DNA of 32,087 bases, from assembly GCA_016794625.1 (NCBI GenBank), contig JAEUGY010000116.1, forward strand, positions 1 to 32,087, written 5' to 3'. This document shows, in pieces, positions 16,645 through 24,891 of this stretch. Every line of letters begins with the position of its first letter. The first letter of the stretch is position 1. Under the pieces are notes generated by a model. The model was not told the origin of the DNA and did not search any database. It was given only the letters and a program-made list of their open reading frames with translations. This stretch comes from Opitutaceae bacterium. Its GTDB lineage: Bacteria > Verrucomicrobiota > Verrucomicrobiia > Opitutales > Opitutaceae. A program made the translations under genes and the position numbers.

Positions 16645-17262
16645 TTGCAGGCGGCCTCGCTGAGGCCGCATGACTCTTAGGGTCGCCGCAGAGTAACCAT
16701 ATAGATGGGCTTCCGCTGGAGGGCGTCACTCCGTTGGAGGTGGCCTCGCCGAGGCCGCGACGGGACCCTCGGTCCCGCCTCCGCGCTCCGACTTCTTCAC
16801 CCGACGCCCATCCCCGCGGGGTCGACGACCCCACCTCCATCGGATCGCGCCCGCCACGCGCAACCGGCGCCGACGGAGCGGCGCCCTCCACGAGAGCCCC
16901 CTGCGCCCCCCGGTTGTAGGCGGCCTCGCTGAGGCCGCATGATCGAAAGAGCCCGCAAATGAACGTGGCCGGATGGGCCTCCGCTGGAGGGCGTCGCTCC
17001 GTCGACGCCGGTTGCGCGTGGCGATCCCTTCCCAGCCCAAGGTGTCCCTGCCCCTCAAGGACCACCAGGACAAACGAACCGGCGAAGGACCGCGGTGCAC
17101 GTCCCCGCGGCGCCGACGGAGCGGCGCCCTCCACGAGAGCCCCCTGCGGGTACCCCGGTTGTAGGCGGCCTCGCTGAGGCCGCGACGGGACCCTCGGTCC
17201 CGCCTCCGTCCTCCGACTTCTTCACCCGATGCCCATCCCCGCGAGCCCGGCGACCCCACCTC
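16645..17262. repeat. Dense mosaic of A, B and C palindromic modules
   Basis: The gap between 16626 and 17292 has no credible gene. In order it holds: half-A (16645-16673), truncated B (about 16711-16735), A (16733-16783), linker, C (GGGGTC GAC GACCCC, 16818-16832), reversed B (16866-16885), half-A (16914-16942), B with changed stem (16990-17009), about 90 bases of unique sequence, reversed B (17109-17128), A (17159-17208), linker, and a degraded C (about 17236-17260). The unit reversed-B, A, linker, C occurs as a recurring block. Small ORFs through here are translations of the repeats. Confidence 0.9.
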
Positions 17263-17292
17263 CATCGGATACGGGCACACAGGTCTGTGAAA

Positions 17293-19176
17293 TCACTCCC
17301 GACCGGTCGGAGGCGTCTCCTGCTTCTCCTCTCCAAACGCGCCCCGGATATACGCGAGCACCGCCCGGCGCTGGCCGATCGAAAGGATGCCGCCAAAGGC
17401 CGGCATGCCCTTCGCTTCAACGCCCTGGGTGATCGACGCGAGGAGGATATCATCCGGTTTCGCCAGCCGGGTCCGGTCATCACGGAAATTGGCCGCTCCT
17501 CCGGGAATGCCGCGGCCGTCGGGTTGGTGACACGCCGCACAGTAGAGGCGGTACAGCGGCTCCCCTGCCGTCCGGAGCCGGACCGCATCCGTCACCCGAT
17601 CGAGCGGGCTCGCGTTCGCGGAACCGGGCGCCGCCTCATCGTCGCGCCGCAGCCGCGTAGTCCCGGGCGAGGGCCCCGCGCCATCGGGTCGTCGGTTGAG
17701 GGTGTAGTAGGCAATCGGATTCAACAGGCTCTCCCCCTCCGCCGTGCGCAGCTCGGGCACGGAGAGCTCATAGACGAAGCCGGGCTCAAACGACTCAAAC
17801 CGGATCACCACGGAGCGGGCGTCGGGCGCCACCGTCACCGACCGGAGCGGCACCGTGGTCTCGTCCACCCGCGGCGATCCATAGATGGGCTGGTAATAGT
17901 ACCGAAACCGTCCGACCTGGTACCGCGCGGCTTCCGCGAGTCGGACCGGATCCATCGGATGGGTGAACTCGATCCGGAAGCCGTCGTCCACCACGCGCAC
18001 GTCGCGCAACTCGGGCGCCGCCTCTCCTTCCCACACCACACGCTGGAGTCCATCCTCGCCCGCGCCCCAACCCGCGGTGGCCGCCAGCCAGAGCGCGCCA
18101 TCCGGCGCAAAGGCGGCATGCAGGGTGCCTCCCATCAGCCGGTCGCCGGTCACGTGCGGCGCCCGGTCATTGCGGCCGAGAAAGGGGAAACACACGCCCT
18201 GCCACACGCCGGCCACGCGCTCGAGGCTGGACCGCACCACGATCCGGCCAAAGTCCGCCACGAAGACCTGTCCCGCGAAGGGTCCGAATCGGCCCGCACT
18301 GGTGTCCCACACGGGCTCGCCCGCCGAAATGCCCATCACGCCGTGGGGAAAAACCACGGCGGGTGTCTTGGAGCGGCGCCAGAGGGACTCCAGCGTGGCG
18401 TTCTCCGCCGCAAACCCGGCCTGCCACTTCAAGCTGGAAGCATGGCCATGGAAGTCTCCGTCCTCGACGTGCAATAGGCCGCACGCCGCCTTGAAGTCAC
18501 CTTGGTTGTCGGTCACGAACACCACACCGTCCGGGCTCAGCCCCACGCCCGCAGGCTGGCGGAAGCCGCTCGCGACGGGTTCAATCGCGCCCTGCGGCGA
18601 GACGCGGATCATCCAGCCTCGGCGCGACAGGTCTGCGTGATGTCCGGTGGCCGCCACGACGCGCCGGGGATCAAACTCACCGCGGCGCATCCCCGATTCA
18701 AGGGTCTTGTTGTCCGCTCCGGAGGTCAGCGAGAGCGCACCGAGGAAATTCCCCGCCGCATCGCGCCTGAGTCCAAAGAAGAACTCATGGTAATTCGAGG
18801 ACTCGCCCCAACCCGACGCCACGACGTCATGGCGGTCGGCCCAGCCATCGCCATCGGTATCCACCATTCGGATGAGCTCAGGCCGGTGGGCCACGACCAC
18901 GGAGCGGGTTGACTCCACCACCAGGCCCATGGGTTCGTTCAGGCCCGCCGCAAAGCGTCGCCAGGCTCCGGAGGTCGACCGCCACCACACCTCGCCCCAG
19001 CGCGTCGTGACCACCAGCGCGCCGTCCGGGGCAAACGCGACGCCGGAGAGTCCCCCGCGCAGCGTCCCGGGCAGCGGCACCGTTTCAATGCGATATCCCG
19101 CGTACCCGGTGGTCGCGACGGTCATCACCACCAGCGCGAGGCTCACCCATCGCCGGATCCGATCAGTGGGGTTCAT
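17293..19176 (-). CDS. Glucose/sorbosone-dehydrogenase-like protein with C-terminal cytochrome c
   Basis: The 627-residue secreted protein begins with a signal segment (about residues 8-26). A six-bladed propeller of the glucose/sorbosone dehydrogenase type follows, with LSGVAFAPDGALVVTTRWGE, GLNEPMGLVVE and HADLSRRGWMIRVSPQG. A middle beta-domain (about 390-500) leads to a class-I cytochrome c domain with heme motif CAACH at 546-550 and axial Met591 in GMPAFG. It probably oxidises a sugar or alcohol in the periplasm and passes electrons to its own heme; PQQ use is not shown by the sequence. The ATG at 19176 overlaps the stop of the upstream gene (ATGA), which settles the start. Confidence 0.88.
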   Translation of the reverse strand: MNPTDRIRRWVSLALVVMTVATTGYAGYRIETVPLPGTLRGGLSGVAFAPDGALVVTTRWGEVWWRSTSGAWRRFAAGLNEPMGLVVESTRSVVVAHRPELIRMVDTDGDGWADRHDVVASGWGESSNYHEFFFGLRRDAAGNFLGALSLTSGADNKTLESGMRRGEFDPRRVVAATGHHADLSRRGWMIRVSPQGAIEPVASGFRQPAGVGLSPDGVVFVTDNQGDFKAACGLLHVEDGDFHGHASSLKWQAGFAAENATLESLWRRSKTPAVVFPHGVMGISAGEPVWDTSAGRFGPFAGQVFVADFGRIVVRSSLERVAGVWQGVCFPFLGRNDRAPHVTGDRLMGGTLHAAFAPDGALWLAATAGWGAGEDGLQRVVWEGEAAPELRDVRVVDDGFRIEFTHPMDPVRLAEAARYQVGRFRYYYQPIYGSPRVDETTVPLRSVTVAPDARSVVIRFESFEPGFVYELSVPELRTAEGESLLNPIAYYTLNRRPDGAGPSPGTTRLRRDDEAAPGSANASPLDRVTDAVRLRTAGEPLYRLYCAACHQPDGRGIPGGAANFRDDRTRLAKPDDILLASITQGVEAKGMPAFGGILSIGQRRAVLAYIRGAFGEEKQETPPTGRE

Positions 19177-19787
19177 GGTGCCGCGCGCTCCCATACCAGA
19201 TCGAGGACCAGCCTTCCCTGCTCATCCCGGGCGAGCGTCCGCACCTCGCCCGCTTCGCTGACGTGGGACCAAACGGAGCGGTCGTTCCCGGTGTCCCATC
19301 GTCGCTCCACCCCCGCGCCTCCCGGCAACACCCGGAGGTGATCCGTCACGTCCTGTCCGTCGATCCGGTACCGCAGCGCCACGCGGTCCTCCGCCCAGGT
19401 GTACCCTTGAAACAGCACGGTCGGCACCCGTCGCGCATCCCCGGGCCGCACCGGAGCCACCTCGGCGTCGCGAAACCGCACCACGCCCGGCAACGTCACG
19501 GCGTCCAGCAGTTTGCCCGCTCCAGGACGCACGGGAGCAAGGTTCGGAAAGTCCCCGGTCCAGACCCGGCGCACCGCGGCCGCCGTCGGCTCCAGCACCA
19601 GCCCGACTCCCCCCGGCAGTCCCACGACCAGCGCACTCGGTCCCGCTCCCTCCAGATAAAACCGCTCGATCCGCACCCGGCTCGTTCGGTCCGCCGCGCC
19701 TGGCGGCAAGGTCAGCGCCACCACCGGCTCCGCCCCAGCCCACACCAAGCCACCGAGGGAGAACCACAGGACGAAGAGGTTACGCAT
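19173..19787 (-). CDS. Small secreted hypothetical protein coupled to the dehydrogenase
   Basis: I do not recognise a family with certainty. The 204-residue product has a signal peptide (MRNLFVLWFSLGGLVWAGA) and a beta-rich domain with RVRIERFYLEG, AVRRVWTGDFPNLAP, VTLPGVVRFRDAEV and VALRYRIDGQDV, resembling the beta-domain often attached to cytochrome/propeller dehydrogenases in these phyla. Its TGA overlaps the ATG of the dehydrogenase gene by the ATGA arrangement, so the two are co-translated and likely work as a pair. It is divergent from the second PSD1 gene across a 328-bp region. Confidence 0.75.
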   Translation of the reverse strand: MRNLFVLWFSLGGLVWAGAEPVVALTLPPGAADRTSRVRIERFYLEGAGPSALVVGLPGGVGLVLEPTAAAVRRVWTGDFPNLAPVRPGAGKLLDAVTLPGVVRFRDAEVAPVRPGDARRVPTVLFQGYTWAEDRVALRYRIDGQDVTDHLRVLPGGAGVERRWDTGNDRSVWSHVSEAGEVRTLARDEQGRLVLDLVWERAAP

Positions 19788-19887
19788 GGGGCAGAGGTGG
19801 GGTCAGAGCGCATCCCGCCTCCTCCGCCACCGCGCCCAAGCAAACACACTCTCCACCAAAATCAACGCCGCTCCCGCCCCACCCCCC

Positions 19888-19955
19888 AGTGTCATTCCCC
19901 CGATGACACTCCCCCCCCAACCGTCCACGCGGAGTGTCATCCAGGCGATGACACT
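19888..19955. repeat. Paired AGTGTCAT/ATGACACT palindromes, locus 1
   Basis: Two palindromes lie at 19888-19910 (AGTGTCAT/ATGACACT) and 19933-19955 (AGTGTCATC/GATGACACT), 45 bases start to start. The spacer differs from that at loci 26174 and 30086. They lie in the divergent region before the second PSD1 gene, within the 5' extension that a longer reading of that gene would translate. Confidence 0.85.
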
Positions 19956-20049
19956 TCGCCCCCCCAAGACGTGGTGGGGCGGCCGCCATCTCGCCCCGCC
20001 ATTTGGCAACCGGCGACCTCTGAGTCCCTCAAAGTCCGCAGGGCCCTCG

Positions 20050-20064
20050 ATCAAACGATTTGAT
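20050..20064. promoter_or_regulatory. Candidate operator palindrome upstream of second PSD1 gene
   Basis: ATCAAA CGA TTTGAT is a perfect 6-bp-arm palindrome about 50 bases before the ATG at 20116. Its AAACG core is reminiscent of LacI-family operators, but no LacI regulator is present in the window. The rest of 19788-20115 holds only the paired palindromes. Confidence 0.3.
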
Positions 20065-20115
20065 GCGATCCGATCTCGACGGCCCGGTTCTGACGCACTG
20101 AATGAGCCTCATCTT

Positions 20116-23100
20116 ATGGCTCCCCTCTTTGCCGGCCTCCGTGGACTCCCAGCCGTAACCGTCGGTTTTTTTGTCGCCCACCTCGCCTCGACGACCCAGG
20201 CCTCCACGACTTCGTCCACGCCGGCCCTGCGCTTCAATCGCGACATCCGTCCGATCTTGTCGGAGAACTGCTTTCAATGCCACGGTCCGGACAAGAACCA
20301 CCGCAAGGGCGATCTGCGGCTGGATGTACGCGAAGAGGCCCTGGAGGCGCTCGCGTGGGTGCCGGGTGATGCCGCGCGCAGCGATGCGGTGAAACGCATC
20401 TTTTCCGACGACCCCGACGAACAGATGCCGCCCAAGGACTCGCACCGCACCTTGTCGACCCGGCAAAAGGAGACGCTCCGGCGCTGGGTCGCGGAGGGCG
20501 CCGCCTATGAACCGCACTGGGCCTACTCGGCCCCGGTCCGTCCCGAGACGCCCGCCGCAGCAAGTCCCACGGCCTCGGCCCACCCGATCGACCGCTTCGT
20601 CGATGCCACGCTCGCCCGCGAGCGGCTGACCGCGGCCCCGGCCGCCGACCGGCGTACGCTGCTGCGCCGGCTCAGCCTCGACCTCACCGGCCTGCCGCCC
20701 AAACCCGAAGACGTGGAGGCCTTCGTCGCCAGCCGTGACCCCCAGGCCTACGAACGCTGGGTCGACGCCTACCTCGCCTCCCCGCACTACGGCGAACGCA
20801 TGGCGATTCCGTGGCTCGACCTGGTGCGCTTCGCCGACACGGTCGGTTTTCACAACGACGTGCCGATTCGCGTCTGGCCCTACCGCGACTACGTGATCAA
20901 CGCGTTCAATCGCAACCTGCCTTTCGACCAGTTCACGCGCGAGCAGCTGGCCGGGGATCTGCTTCCCGGTTCCACGCCGGAGCAGCGGGTCGGCTCCGGC
21001 TACAACCGCATCCACCGCATGAGCGTGGAAGGTGGTATCCAAGACAAGGAATACTTCGCCAAATACGCCGCCGACCGGGTGCGCACCACCGCAACCGTCT
21101 GGATGGGCTCGACCCTCGCCTGCGCCGAGTGCCACGACCACAAGTTCGATCCGTTCACCTTGAAGGATTTCTACCGGTTCTCCGCCCTGTTCTCCGACCT
21201 GAAGGAACGGGGTGCCTACAATCTGACCGGGGGCTTCACCCGCGAAAATCTGACCGAGGAAACCCTGTTTGAAACACCGGCCCAGAAGCAGCGCGTCGAG
21301 GCGCTGACCACGGAAATCAACCGGCTCGTCCAGAAGATCGACGCCGTGACCGACGACACCATCGCCGCCGACCGCCTCGCCTGGGAGGGACGCACCCTCG
21401 CTCAGCACCGGGCCGGCACCCTCGCTTGGACGGTGCAGCGCCCCCTCACGGCCGTTTCGCCGCTCGGTACGCCGCTGGCTATCGAGGCCGAGGACATGTC
21501 CGTCATCCCCGGAGGTATCAATCCGGTCCAGGACACCTACGTGGTCACCGTTTCCGCGCCGCTGGAACGCATCACCGCGGTGCGGATTGAGGTGCTTCAG
21601 GATGCCCGCTTTCCGGGCGACGAGGTGGCCCGCGCCGGTTCCGGTTTCTTTATCTCGGAAATTGAAGTCAGCGGTGTCGCCCACGAGACAGCGCGACCCG
21701 TCCGGCTCAACCTCGCCTCCAGCCAGGCCAGCAGTTCGACCGAACCCGGACATCCCGCCCGCGCCGCCATCGACCGCGACCCGGATACCTCGGTGTCATT
21801 CACCCGCAAACGGGGCGGCGGCATCGCCCTGACGCTCGCCACTCCCTTCGCCGGCGGACCCGACGCGCGGCTGATCGTGCGTATCCGTCATTCGGAGTCC
21901 AAGCCGTACCAGAACCTCGGCCGTTTTCGCGTCGCCTTGCACACCCTGCCCGACCCTGACCCCAATCCTGACGGTGTGCCCGCCCCCGTGCTCGCCGCCC
22001 TCCAAGCCGCCGCCGCCGCCCGCACACCGGCCCAGACCAAGGAGCTCGTCACCTACTACCGCACGCTGGCACCGGCGCTCGCGGCGGACCGGGCACAACT
22101 CCTCGCCGCCCGCAACGACCGGGACCGTCTGATCGAATCGCTGCCTTCCATGCCCGTCTCGAAAAGCGTCGAGCCACGGCTCACGCGGGTCCTGCCGCGG
22201 GGCAACTGGATGGACGACAGCGGCGAGTCCGTGGAGCCGGGCGTGCCCTCCTTCCTTCGTCAAATCACCCCGGCCGACGGCAAACGCGTATCCCGTCTCG
22301 ACTTCGCCGAGTGGCTCGTGGCCCCGGACAATCCCCTGACCGCCCGCACGTTTGTCAACCGGCTGTGGCGGCTCTACTTTGGCGAGGGGCTCTCCCGCAC
22401 ACTCGAGGACCTGGGCTCCCAAGGCGAATGGCCGACCCACCCGGAGCTGCTGGACTGGCTCGCCGTCGAGTTCCGCGAGAGCGGTTGGAACGTGAAGCAT
22501 CTGGTGAAACTCATCGTCACCTCCGACGCCTACCGCCGCTCCTCCCGCGGCACCCCCGAACTGGAGGAACGGGATCCGCAAAACCGGTTCCTCGCCCGCC
22601 AGAACCGGTTCCGCCTCGAGGCGGAGCTGGTCCGCGACAACGCCCTCGCCGTGAGCGGCCTGCTCTCGCCGCGCATCGGCGGGCCGAGCGCGCGGCCGTA
22701 TCAGCCCGCCGGTTACTATGCGCCGCTGAACTTCCCGCGGCGCGAGTACACCCCGGAGGTCGGGGAGGGGCTCTATCGGCGGGGTGTCTACACCCACTGG
22801 CAGCGTACCTTGCTCCATCCGAGCCTGATGGCGTTCGACGCGCCGTCGCGCGATGAGTGCACGGTCAATCGTTCGACTTCCAACACGCCGCTTCAGGCCC
22901 TCGTGCTGCTGAACGATCCGACCTACGTCGAGGCCGCCCGCACCCTGGCCGAACGCATCCTGCGGGGCGGTGGTTGGTCGTTCCCGTCTCGCGTGACGTG
23001 GGCCTTCCAGCGCGCCGTCGCCCGCCCCCCCGCACCGGAGGAGGTGCGCCTGCTCCGACGGCTGTTCGAACAGCAGCGCGCCCGCTACCAGGCCGACCCG

Positions 23101-23232
23101 GATTCGGCGCGCGCCCTGCTCAGCACGGGCGCCCGTCCGGTGCCGGTGGACCTCGCCCCGGCTGAACTCGCAGCCTGGACCGCGGTCGCCCGCGCCTTGC
23201 TCAATCTGCACGAAACCGTCACCCGCTCCTGA
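20116..23232 (+). CDS. PSD1/PSCyt1 cytochrome protein with discoidin-like middle domain
   Basis: From the ATG at 20116 this is a 1038-residue secreted protein with a signal peptide (about 1-30). The heme motif CFQCH lies at 52-56 with candidate Met in EQMPPKDS. DUF1549 follows with DRFVDATLARERLTAAP and a second CxxCH in CAECHDHKFDP. A galactose-binding/discoidin-like region comes next (AIEAEDMSVIPGGINPVQDT through RIRHSESKPYQNLGRF), then DUF1553 with NRLWRLYFGEGLSRTLEDLG and WPTHPELLDWLA. Upstream in-frame Met codons would add 110 low-complexity residues translated from the palindromes and were rejected. The DUF1501 partner starts 19 bp downstream. It is a paralogue of 6361-9525 but with a different accessory domain. 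Confidence 0.92.
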   Translation: MAPLFAGLRGLPAVTVGFFVAHLASTTQASTTSSTPALRFNRDIRPILSENCFQCHGPDKNHRKGDLRLDVREEALEALAWVPGDAARSDAVKRIFSDDPDEQMPPKDSHRTLSTRQKETLRRWVAEGAAYEPHWAYSAPVRPETPAAASPTASAHPIDRFVDATLARERLTAAPAADRRTLLRRLSLDLTGLPPKPEDVEAFVASRDPQAYERWVDAYLASPHYGERMAIPWLDLVRFADTVGFHNDVPIRVWPYRDYVINAFNRNLPFDQFTREQLAGDLLPGSTPEQRVGSGYNRIHRMSVEGGIQDKEYFAKYAADRVRTTATVWMGSTLACAECHDHKFDPFTLKDFYRFSALFSDLKERGAYNLTGGFTRENLTEETLFETPAQKQRVEALTTEINRLVQKIDAVTDDTIAADRLAWEGRTLAQHRAGTLAWTVQRPLTAVSPLGTPLAIEAEDMSVIPGGINPVQDTYVVTVSAPLERITAVRIEVLQDARFPGDEVARAGSGFFISEIEVSGVAHETARPVRLNLASSQASSSTEPGHPARAAIDRDPDTSVSFTRKRGGGIALTLATPFAGGPDARLIVRIRHSESKPYQNLGRFRVALHTLPDPDPNPDGVPAPVLAALQAAAAARTPAQTKELVTYYRTLAPALAADRAQLLAARNDRDRLIESLPSMPVSKSVEPRLTRVLPRGNWMDDSGESVEPGVPSFLRQITPADGKRVSRLDFAEWLVAPDNPLTARTFVNRLWRLYFGEGLSRTLEDLGSQGEWPTHPELLDWLAVEFRESGWNVKHLVKLIVTSDAYRRSSRGTPELEERDPQNRFLARQNRFRLEAELVRDNALAVSGLLSPRIGGPSARPYQPAGYYAPLNFPRREYTPEVGEGLYRRGVYTHWQRTLLHPSLMAFDAPSRDECTVNRSTSNTPLQALVLLNDPTYVEAARTLAERILRGGGWSFPSRVTWAFQRAVARPPAPEEVRLLRRLFEQQRARYQADPDSARALLSTGARPVPVDLAPAELAAWTAVARALLNLHETVTRS

Positions 23233-23251
23233 CCGCCTCCTCCGCCCGACC

Positions 23252-24685
23252 ATGACTCCGCTCGAAGCCCACGTGCAGCAACTCACCCGACGCGCCTTCC
23301 TTGGACGCTCCACCGCCGGACTCGGCAGCCTCGCCCTCGGCGCCCTGCTGTCGCCGCGCCTGTTCGGCGGCGTCAGCGGCCCCGGCGCCAGCGCTTGGCC
23401 GGGCATCCTTCAGTCGCGGCACCACGCCGCCAAAATCAAGCGGGTGATCTACCTGTACCAGGCGGGCGGCCCCTCTCACCTCGAGACCTTCGACTACAAA
23501 CCGAAGCTCGCCGCGATGCATGGGCAGGGCATGCCGGAGTCGTTCACCAAGGGACAGCAGATCGCCCAGTTGCAGGGTCGCGAATTGAAGTGCTACGGCC
23601 CCCAGTTCGCGTTCGAGCGCTACGGGAAATCCGGCCAGGAGATCTGCTCGCTCTTTCCGCACATCGGCGGGGTGGCCGACGATGTCTGTATCATCCGCTC
23701 GATGTACACCGAGCAGATCAACCACGATCCCGCCCACACATTCATGAACACCGGCTCGATCATCGCCGGCCGTCCTAGCATGGGCTCGTGGTTGCTCTAC
23801 GGGCTCGGGACGGAGACCGAGGAACTGCCTGGCTTCATCGTCCTGATGTCCTCCGGCAAGGGCGGCCAGATGCAGCCCATCGCCGCCCGCCAGTGGCACA
23901 GCGGTTTTCTGCCCAGCCGGTTCCAGGGAGTGAAGTTCCAGTCGATCGGCGACCCGGTGCAGTACATGCAATCTCCGGCCGGGGTCACCGCAGGCGATCA
24001 GGAGCAGATCATCGATGTCGTCAACCAGCTCAACCGTCGCCAGCACGATGCCGTCGGTGATCCGGAAGTGCTGACTCGGATCAACCAATACGAAATGGCC
24101 TTCCGCATGCAGACCAGCGTGCCGGGCCTAATGGATGTCGGCAACGAGCCCGCCCGCGTCCTGGAATCCTACGGCGCAAAACCCGGGGACGGCAGTTTCG
24201 CTTCCAACTGTCTGCTCGCCCGCCGCCTCGCCGAGCGCGGCGTGCGTTTCATTCAGTTGTACCACCGCGATTGGGACCATCACGACGATGTCGCCCACGT
24301 GAAATACAAGGCCGAGGAAGTCGACCGTCCCACCGCCGCCCTGATCCGCGACCTGAAGGAACGGGGACTGTGGGATGAGACGCTCATCGTCTGGGGCGGC
24401 GAATTCGGCCGCACGCCAATGGCACAGGGCAAGGGACGCGACCATCACATCAAGGGCTTCTCCATCATGCTCGCCGGCGGTGCGATCAAGGGTGGCGTCA
24501 CCTACGGCGCCACCGACGACCTCGGCTACGCTGCCGTGGACAAACCGACCAGCGTGCACGACCTGCACGCCACCATGCTCCACCTCTTCGGCGTCGACCA
24601 CACCAAGCTCACGTATCGCTACCAAGGCCGCCAGTTCCGCCTGACGGACGTATCCGGAGAAGTCCTCAAACCGATCCTGGCATAG
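23252..24685 (+). CDS. DUF1501 domain-containing protein, Tat-exported
   Basis: The 477-residue protein has a Tat signal (TRRAFLGRSTAGLGSLALGA, about residues 12-31). Family motifs follow: IYLYQAGGPSHLETFDYKP, NTGSIIAGRPSMGSWLLYG, DWDHHDDVAHVKYKAEEVD, WGGEFGRTPMAQ and GRDHH, and HDLHATMLHLFGVDHTKL near the end. As in the paralogue at 4928-6352, the Asp/His motifs fit the alkaline-phosphatase-like fold, but the reaction is unknown. It lies 19 bp after its PSD1 partner with no terminator between, so the two form one transcript. Confidence 0.94.
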   Translation: MTPLEAHVQQLTRRAFLGRSTAGLGSLALGALLSPRLFGGVSGPGASAWPGILQSRHHAAKIKRVIYLYQAGGPSHLETFDYKPKLAAMHGQGMPESFTKGQQIAQLQGRELKCYGPQFAFERYGKSGQEICSLFPHIGGVADDVCIIRSMYTEQINHDPAHTFMNTGSIIAGRPSMGSWLLYGLGTETEELPGFIVLMSSGKGGQMQPIAARQWHSGFLPSRFQGVKFQSIGDPVQYMQSPAGVTAGDQEQIIDVVNQLNRRQHDAVGDPEVLTRINQYEMAFRMQTSVPGLMDVGNEPARVLESYGAKPGDGSFASNCLLARRLAERGVRFIQLYHRDWDHHDDVAHVKYKAEEVDRPTAALIRDLKERGLWDETLIVWGGEFGRTPMAQGKGRDHHIKGFSIMLAGGAIKGGVTYGATDDLGYAAVDKPTSVHDLHATMLHLFGVDHTKLTYRYQGRQFRLTDVSGEVLKPILA

Positions 24686-24698
24686 GAGAGGAGTGGAG

Positions 24699-24762
24699 CG
24701 CGAAGACGCAAAGGCGCGAAGGTCATCACTCGATTGTAGGGCCGCCCCTCGCGGGCGCGCCT
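24699..24762. repeat. Octamer tract and D module after the DUF1501 gene
   Basis: CGCGAAGA, CGCAAAGG and CGCGAAGG run in phase at 24699-24722. A D module (TTGTAGGGCCGCCCCTCGCG) follows at about 24735-24762. Both are relatives of elements at 2409, 2529, 15509 and 31234. Confidence 0.8.
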
Positions 24763-24796
24763 CGTCTTAAAAACCCGACCGTCCCAAACCACCCCT

Positions 24797-24877
24797 AAAC
24801 CCCGATCCATCGTGGATTGACCGGGGATTTGATGCCACCCCCACGCGCCCGGTTGTAGGCGGCCTCGCTGAGGCCAC
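24797..24877. terminator. Stem-loop and half-A module between convergent genes
   Basis: CCCCG ATCCA TCG TGGAT, a short bulge, then CGGGG form an imperfect stem at 24800-24826 with flanking AAA and ATTT. A half-A hairpin (GCGGCCTC GCT GAGGCC) follows at 24853-24877. They sit between the convergent DUF1501 and SGNH genes, where a two-way terminator is expected; that role is inferred. Confidence 0.45.
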
Positions 24878-24891
24878 AGGCTTTCCGGGCC

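Noticed and set aside
16726..17280. Small proteins of the GLSEAAYNRG / EGAAPSAP type
   Set aside because: These are direct translations of the A, B and C palindromic modules, seen in several frames and loci.
19786..20115. 110-residue N-terminal extension of the second PSD1 protein
   Set aside because: It translates the paired palindromes and low-complexity sequence; the signal peptide starts at 20116.
20029..23406. Long minus-strand open frames (574 and 536 codons) opposite the second PSD1 gene
   Set aside because: They lie antisense to clear DUF1549/DUF1553 coding sequence and show no family motifs.
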